From: JAJTFW01 sp046330075
Lineage (GTDB): Bacteria > Bacteroidota > Bacteroidia > AKYH767-A > OLB10
DNA length: 64,000 nucleotides
Assembly (NCBI GenBank): GCA_046330075.1
Contig: JAXLTL010000005.1
Location: 62,001 to 126,000 of the forward strand
Reading direction: 5' to 3'
Positions 25,884-34,800 of this stretch are shown here, piece after piece. The stretch's first letter is position 1. Each line of letters begins with the position of its first letter. Under the pieces are notes generated by a model, which made no database searches, was not told where the DNA came from, and saw only the letters and a program-made list of their open reading frames with translations. Both the position numbers and the translations under genes were made by a program.

Positions 25884-28800
25884 TTATTCTACCATTAAAC
25901 GGATTACCTGCGTCTGACCAGCATTTTCAAGTGTTACAAAGTAAACTCCACTTGTAAACTGATCAACAGCAATATCTCTGCGATTATTACCGGCAACAGC
26001 TGCTCCTTGTTCATTGAACACCAGTCGGCCGGCCATATCGGTAATGCGTACCTGATAGTCGCCCTCTTCTTTCGCGTCGAAGTTGAGGGTGATCAGATCG
26101 GTTGCCGGATTCGGATAAACCATCACATTGGATACGTTACTGTTTTCATCAGCGATACGCGGACAGCTGCTTACATTATATCCGTTTTGTGAACGAATGG
26201 TGCTGTTTCCGCATGCGTTGGATGTAGTAACAGTAATCGCCTGATTGGATGCAGGTGATGCACCCCAGAGGATCGTAATGTTCTTTGATCCCTGACCGGA
26301 GTTGATAGAACCACCGGCTGATACTGTCCATGTATAGGTCACAGCTCCCGCAACAGTGCTTACACTGTAGGGTTCAATGGTTCCTGTACATACTGCATTG
26401 TTGCCGGTAATCGGTTGTGCTCTGTCAGGTACACCGAAGATATTGGTTGAACGTGCCAGACCAGGACCGCAGTTGTTCACTGCTACAACGCTTACTGTTC
26501 CTGTTCCGCTGAGCAGACCAATATCAACAGTAATAGATGTTGTTCCCTGACCAGCAGTGATTGTTCCACCTACTACTGTCCAGGTGTAGCTGGTTGCATT
26601 GGCAACAGCCGGAGTGCTGAATACAACACCGGTGGCATTGCACAATCCATAACGCTGACCATTGATAACAGTTGGAGTGAGCGGTGTATTCAGACTGAGC
26701 GTCTTCGTACGTGCTACACCGGTTCCGCATACGTTGGTACCGCTTACACTGATCGTTCCGCCAGTGTAGGATCCGTTTACTGCAACAGTAATCACATTGG
26801 TGCCGGCTCCTGTTAACAGGGTCATGCCTGTTGGCAGATTCCAGTTGTAGGAGGTTGCACGGAATACAGGAGAGATTGAGTAGGTAGCAGTTTCACCCGG
26901 ACAGATCTTACCAGGCCCTGAAATTGAGTTCGGAGTTACCGGAATCGCAATCTCATACTCGATGTTTGAGCAGCTGAGTGCGCTTGATCCGCATGTTCCG
27001 GATGCGCCTACGCAGATTTGTCCAACGATTCCATTGTGTACAGCAATATTCGTCCACTGTACGGTAATAGAGTTGGTGCCTTGTCCGCTGAGGATGGTAA
27101 ATCCTGCCGGTACATTCCAGGTATAGTTGCTGGCTCCGGGTACAACAGGAACAGAATAAGATGCTGATCCATATGTTGCAGGAACACAACCGCTAAACTG
27201 ACCGGTAATAGCTCCCGGGGTTGGAAGTGAAGTAAGTCCGTCATCGATTAATCCATCACAATCATCATCTACGCCGTTACATAATTCTGGTGCTCCGGGG
27301 TATATGGTATTGCTTGCATCGTTACAATCTGTATTATCTGAAACGTATCCGGATGGAGCAACCGGTGTAAATAAGGTTACAAATACAGCTGCATTACCAT
27401 ATGAGTCACCGTCTGCATCCGCATAGAAGGTATAAGTTGTACAGAATTCATCAATATTTCCATCACAGTTATCATCTATTCCGTTTCCGCATACTTCTGT
27501 CATACCCGGGTTGATGTTTGCATTGCCGTCGTTACAGTCACCACCGCCGTTGCCAACGCTGGTCGTGTATCCGGCTCCCGGAGATGTACATTGTGTTACA
27601 GGTGTTCCGGTGTAGTATCCGTCAGCATCTGCATCGAGATACCAGGTTGGAGTTGGAGTAATCGTAACAGTGAAGCTGCAGGTAGCAATATTACCACCGA
27701 TGTCAGTTACAGTGTAAGTAACCGTAGTTGTTCCAACAGGGAAGCTTGCGCCCGGACTGTAGTTTGAACTTACGCTGAAGCCTGAACAGTTGTCAGATGC
27801 TACAGGAGGAGTCCATGTAACAACTGAACCACATTGTGTGATGTTTCCAGGACATCCTGAGAAGGCAGGATTGGTCACATCATCTACAATTACCGATTGT
27901 GGTACTACGATGCTGTTACCATTGCCGTCGTCGAACGTCCAGTTGATAGTATAAGTACCCTGAGTGGTATAAGTGAGCGGATCAGTAGTCGTTCCGGTTA
28001 CAGTACCAACGCAGTTGTCAGTAGTGGTCGGAGCCGTTGCTGTTACGCTGCATTCGCCGGTGAGGGCAGCCAGTACAGGAGTAGCAGGATTGGTGACATC
28101 ATCTACAATTACCGATTGCGGTACTACGATGCTGTTACCGTTGCCGTCGTCGAACGTCCAGTTGATAGTATAAGTACCCTGAGTGGTATAAGTGAGCGGA
28201 TCAGTTGTTGTTCCGGTTACAGTACCAACGCAGTTGTCGGTAGTGGTCGGAGCCGTTGCTGTTACGCTGCATTCGCCGGTGAGGGCAGCCAGAACAGGTG
28301 TCACCGGATCCGTTACATCTACAGTAGTAGAAATGGTCACATCATCAGAGAGGAAGCAGCCATTGGCATCTGTAACGGTTACGGTGTACGTTCCGGGAGA
28401 AAGAGAGGAGATTCCGGCAGTAATCGCACCGGTATTCCAGAGATAATCAATCGGAGCTAAACCACCTACCACATTTGCAGAAGCTGTACCATCATTTGCA
28501 CCGGTGCAGGTTACATCTGTTCCGGTAACGGTAAGCGTAAGACTCTGGAAGAAGGTGATGAACACATCATCGCTTAATACATAACATACTCCGGTAGGAT
28601 CAGGAGTAAGGGTCAACCATACATTTCCGTTGAGCAGATCGTTTGGTCCGGGAGTATATACCGCGTTAAGTGCATTTGCATTGTTGAATGTTCCGTCGCC
28701 GGACGTTGTCCAGGTTGCAGTTACAGCACCACCGGCCAATGAGCCATTGAGGGAAACCGAGCCACCGAAACAGATCGACTGATCCATACCGGCAGCGGCA

Positions 28801-31800
28801 GAAGGAATATCTTCAATAATAAGGTCAAGCTGATCAGAAGGCACTGGACATACATTACCGGCACCCATTACAGCAGTCAGCGTAAGTGTTACCGTAGAGT
28901 TTACTTCTGATAAATCGGGAGTATAAATTACGTTTAAGGAAGTATTGGATGGAGAGAAAGTTCCAATACCGCCACTCCAGATTCCTCCAACTGCACCGCC
29001 ACCAACAATTCCATTGAGGTTGGCTGTTCCATCCACACAGGTATTGATAGATGGACCGGCGTTAACCGTTGCAAGCTGATCAATTGTTATGTCAATCTGA
29101 TCTGTTGAAGAAGGGCAGCCGATTCCTGCATCAGATGTAAGTGTAAGGGTTACAACTGTACCTGCTTCGGAAGGATCAGGCGTATAAGTAGCATTCAAAT
29201 CAGTATTGGATGGTGAGAAGGTTCCAAGTCCGCCACTCCATACACCGGTAGAAGCACCGCCGGAAATAATTCCGCTGAGTCCAACAAATCCATCTTCACA
29301 AACATGGATATCAGGACCCGCGTTTACGATTACTTCGTTGACTGTTATATCTACGTCGTCAGTTCCCGCAGGACAAACGTTAAGCGGATCTGTAGTGGTT
29401 AATGTAAGCGTAACTACGGTATTTACTTCTGAAGGGTCAGGTGTATACGTAGCATTCAGGTCAGTATTGGATGGTGTAAAGGTGCCGAGTCCGCCGCTCC
29501 AGATTCCTCCGGCCACATTGGTTACACTGCCGTTAAGGGCGATACTTCCGCCATCACAAACAATGAGGTCTGCACCTGCATTGGCAAGAGGCTCCGCATC
29601 CACCGTGATCGACACATCATCCGGAATAACCGGACAAACATTGGTGCCCATGTCAGGAGTAAGTGTAAGCGTTACAACTGTACCAGACTCACTTCCGTCA
29701 GGAATATATTGTACTGCGAGTGAGTTCGCATTCGGAGAGAACGAACCGAGTCCGCCTGACCAGATTCCGGCAGAAGCACCACCGGAAACAATGCCATTCA
29801 GGTTTACGATACCTCCTACCGAACAAACGCGGATATCAGCACCGGCATCTACAGTTACTTCTTCGTCTACAGTAATCTGTACATCGTCAGAAGCAGCCAC
29901 ACATGGACCAACACCATCCGGATCATCTGTAGTTGCAACCAGGGTTACAACAGTACCTGCTTCAGAAGGATCCGGAGTGTAAACCAGAACGCTCAGATCA
30001 GGGAAGTTCGGATAGCTGTAAGTTCCGAGACCACCGGTCCAGGAAACGACTGAAGTAGCACCTCCGCCCAGTAATGCACTGAACGTAGCATCACCGGTGA
30101 TACAGGTATGAATATCCGTACCGGCAAAGATGGTGGGAGGATTGGCACAACCGGCGAGTACAAATGTTACATCAATGGTTGCATTTGCAGCTACGTTGCT
30201 GAATGTATAAGAAGAAGGAGCGCCTACTGATATACCATTTACCAGTACATCGCCTACCATATAACCCGGATCAGCGGTGAAAGTAAAGGTCTGGTTGCCC
30301 AGACATGAAACAACCTGCGTGATTGACGGAGATACGGTACCGTTACCTGAGGCCGAAGGAGTAAGTGTATAGGGACCCATGCCTTCATCTACTGAGAAGT
30401 CACAGTTATCATCGATACCGTTACATACTTCTGTTGCTCCGGGGTTGATCGCCGCGTTATTATCATTACAATCGCCGGCAATCGCTACATAACCTGATGG
30501 TGCTCCGTTACAGGTACTCGTCTGAATCGGCCCATAGCCGTATGTATCATTATCCTGGTCAAAGTAATATGTCGTAAAGGTCAGCCCTTCGTCTGTTGAG
30601 AAGTCACAGTCGTCATCGATACCGTTACATACTTCTGCAGCTCCGGGGTTGATCGCCGCGTTATTATCATTACAATCACCGGCAATCGCTACATAACCCG
30701 ATGGTGCTCCGTTACAGGTACTAGTCTGAATCGGTCCATAGCCGTATGTATCATTATCCTGGTCAAAGTAATATGTCGTAAAGGTCAGCCCTTCGTCTGT
30801 TGAGAAGTCACAGTCATCATCGATGCCATTACATACTTCTGCAGCTCCGGGGTAGATCTGGTTATTGTTATCGTTACAGTCACCGGCAATGGCTACATAA
30901 CCTGATGGTGCTCCGTTACAGGTACTAGTCTGAATCGGTCCATAGCCGTATGTATCATTATCCTGGTCAAAGTAATAAGTTGTAAAGGTCAGACCTTCGT
31001 CAGCAGATAGATTACAGTTATCATCTATGCCGTTGCAAAGTTCCGGAGCTCCTGGATTAATTGTACCAACTGCATCATTACAATCTGTGTTGTTTGTAAC
31101 AGAACCGCTGATGGGTGAGCAAGAAGATACTCCAGTTGCAGAATACGAGCCATATCCGTCGCCGTCAGCGTCTGTATAATACATAAGGAAGGTCAGACCG
31201 TCATCGGCTGTGCCGTCGCAGTCGTCGTCAATTCCGTTACAAACTTCGGTAGCTCCCGGATTGATAGCAGCATTACCGTCGTTGCAATCGGTACTGTTTG
31301 CTACATATCCTGAAGGTTGTGTACAGGCCAGTGTAGTGGTGTTCAGATCACCATAAGTATCTGCATCCGTATCTGCATACCAAGTGGTTGCTGTTGCTGC
31401 TGTACCTACTGTGAAGCTGCTTGTACCACTGTTGCCATAAGCATCGGTTACGGTTACTGTGTATATGCCTGCATCGAGTCCGCTCAGGTCTTCTGTTGAA
31501 GCACTGTTGCTCCATGCATATGTATAGGGTGCTATACCGCCTGCTGCAGTGATATCGATTGTACCATCGTTCAGGTTGCTGCAGGTCTCATCGGTTGCGG
31601 TACCACTAACAGATACAGCTACCACCATAGCACAGCTTGCAGACGGCTGGAAGCCATCCATCACTGCATCGTTGTCGGTTCCGCCTGTCAGCATGGGCTG
31701 ATAGGTAACTCCGCCTACCATGCCTGATGCGATGGTGGCCAGATTACCGGTTCCCCACCAGTTGCAGGTTGCATCGAGCGTTCCGCCGAATTCACCCGCG

Positions 31801-34800
31801 AGTTTACCGCTGGCATTTCCGTTATTATTAATACTGTTATTGGTTGCAGTAAGTGTTACACTTCCAGCTGTACCCGGATCAGTTGCGAGGGCATAAACAC
31901 TATACCCAACATTGCTTGCAGGGTTTGTGATGAAGCTGTTATCAACGGTCAGGTTACAAGCTTCACGAGCGATGATACCAAAGCCATCGTTACCACCCAG
32001 TCCGTATGGATCTCCTCCGTTGTTGGTCAGTGTACTGTTGTTTACATCGATCACGGCATTTGCTCCGCGCGCACTGATACCGCGGTTCAGGTTATTGCTC
32101 AGTGTTACACTGTCAATGGTGATCGTTTGGCGTACACCGGCGCCGGTAGAGAAGTCGGCAGGATAAATCGCTGCGCTGGACTGACTGTTCTTACCTGTTC
32201 CGCTGATGCTTACTTCCTTAATGTTAAGAGTAAGTGTTGCTGCAGTATTGCTGCCACCGGTGAATGAATATACACCTGCGTGGAAGTTGCTGGCAGGAGC
32301 AGAAGGATAGTTACCTGTGAATCCGCTCATGCTGACATTCTTCACACCTGAATTAGATGCTGCATAGGTAGAAGAGGATAAAGGATCAACGTTGATGAAG
32401 GCTACGCCCTGCATCACGCCGCTGATGGTACCACCGTCGATTTCTGTTACCGGACTGGTATTTACATTATAGCCCAGATAACCGTAAAACGCACCGCTGA
32501 TTGTGTTGCCACTGATCGCAGCTGCGCTTGTTCCTGTCAGTTTACGCAATGACACACCTACCGTAGGATTGCTGCCCGCGATCTGACTGCTCAGGGTAAT
32601 ATTGTTGTTGCTCAGCGTAAACACATTGCTTCCGGAAGTGACCATGCTGTTGACGTTCACACCTACAGCTGAAGCATTGATGGTATTGCCGCTGATCGTA
32701 CCGCCTACAGTACCCGCCTGACTTTCTTCAAAGCGAACACCTTCTGCGCCGCTGATGGTACAGCCGCTTACGCTCAGACGAACCGGAGCATGTGATGTAG
32801 CCAGTGCATTGTCATAAATACGTACACCAACACCTGTTACTTTCGGTGTGATGGTTACGTTGCTCACCGTTGCATAGGCTCCGTCCGGTGCATTGCTGCT
32901 GTAACCGTCGTAGTTATTTGCGAATACGCCCATGTCTACTCCGCTTACAGATCCGCCCGTAATCGTATTGTTGGTTGCCGGAGCGGCTACATTCCATACT
33001 TCATAACCTTTAGAGCCATTCGCTACGGTAATGTTGTTACCGTTGATGGTGTTATTGGTGCAGGAAGATCCGATCGCCAGTGAGCTCAATGCAATACCGT
33101 CCCATTTGGTTTCGTTTGCATTGGCCAGAGCGGTGATCGTGTTATTAGAGAATGTCAGTGCGGATGCATTAGAATAATGCAGGTTATGGAAGACACCGGT
33201 ACGACGCGCCTGAATCGTGTTGCCACTGATCTGCTGCGAAGCACTGGTTCCGGGATTCGCCTGATAGAAATTACCGGTCTGAAGTCCCAGACGTACATTG
33301 CTCATGCAGTTATTGGTAACCGCTGTATACTGGTTGTTATACAGCAGTACACCACCACCCCAGTAATCTACACCGGAGGTAGCATCGTATGTTCCAAGAT
33401 TCTGAATCTTGTTGTTATTGATAGAATGTCCGCTGGAAGGAACACCTGCAGGATAATCGTACAGGGTTACACCAAAGTAAGACAGGTTCTGAATGATATT
33501 ATTTGAAACCGTAAGGTTGTTGACTCCGGTTTCATATACAGTTACACCTTCCGCAGCATCAATATCTGCTCCGTTGGTGCTGGTATATCCTGAAGTGATT
33601 GAAGTATTATCTCCGTCGATGGTAAATCCGCTGATGGTTACATTGGATGCCGCAACGTGGAAGATCTCACGCATACTGATATCAGCAGTAGCAGGAACTA
33701 CGATGGCTTCTGCTACGCGTGTTCCGCTGCAGGGATCGATACCGGCATTCGGACCTAAAATCGAAACTGATTTGTTTACGGTGATGTCTTCTGCATAGGT
33801 ACCGGCAGGAACACTGATCACATCACCTGCGGTAGCTGCATTGATGGCCGCCTGAATGGTGCAATGATAGGTGTTGGCTGTGGTATTGTGTACAGTGCCG
33901 GCGCCTTCGTCGGTTAAGCCGTCACAATCGTCGTCAATGCCATTGCAAAGTTCCGTAGCTCCCGGATGAACAGTGGCGCTGGCGTCGTTACAGTCGGTGT
34001 TGTTGGAAACATATCCCGATGGTGCAGTGCAGGCCACAGTGGTTACTGCTGCATTACCATAGGTATCTCCGTCAGCATCGGCATAGAAGGTTGAAGTCAG
34101 ACCTTCGTCGGTTAATCCATCGCAGTCATCGTCGATGGTGTTGCACACTTCTGTTGCACCCGGATTAACTGCTCCGTTGCCATCGTTACAATCGGTGCTG
34201 TTGGATACATAACCCAAAGGAGCGGTACATGCCAGTGTTGTGACTGCTGCATTACCATAGGTATCTCCGTCAGCATCTGCGTAGAAGGTTGAAGTAACGC
34301 CTTCGTCCGTTAATCCGTCGCAGTCGTCATCCACTCCGTTGCATACTTCTGTAGCGCCGGGATTGATGGCTCCATTACCGTCGTTACAATCGGTGCTGTT
34401 GGAAACATATCCCGATGGAGCGCTGCAGGCCTGTGTGGTTACTGCTGCATTACCATAGGTATCTGCATCGGCATCAGCATAGAAGGTAGAAGTTACACCT
34501 TCATCGATTGAAGCGTCGCAGTCATCATCAATGTTGTTGCAAATTTCGGTAGCACCCGGATTAATTGCAGCGTTTCCATCGTTGCAGTCACCGGCAATGG
34601 CAACATATCCTGAGGGAGCGCTGCAGGCTTGTGTGGTCACCGCCGCGTTACCATAAGTATCTGTATCGCTGTCCTGATAGAACGTGGTGGTTACACCTTC
34701 ATCTATTGAAGCGTCGCAGTCATCGTCGATGCTGTTACAAACTTCAGTAGCGCCCGGATTCACCGCTGCGTTGTTATCGTTACAATCTCCACCGCCGTTG

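Noticed and set aside
27897..30000. Long plus-strand frames antisense to the 3605-residue gene (for example 29206-29982)
   Set aside because: They mirror the repeat structure and codon bias of the sense gene; Pro/Ser-rich translations are typical antisense shadows of Thr/Gly-rich repeats.
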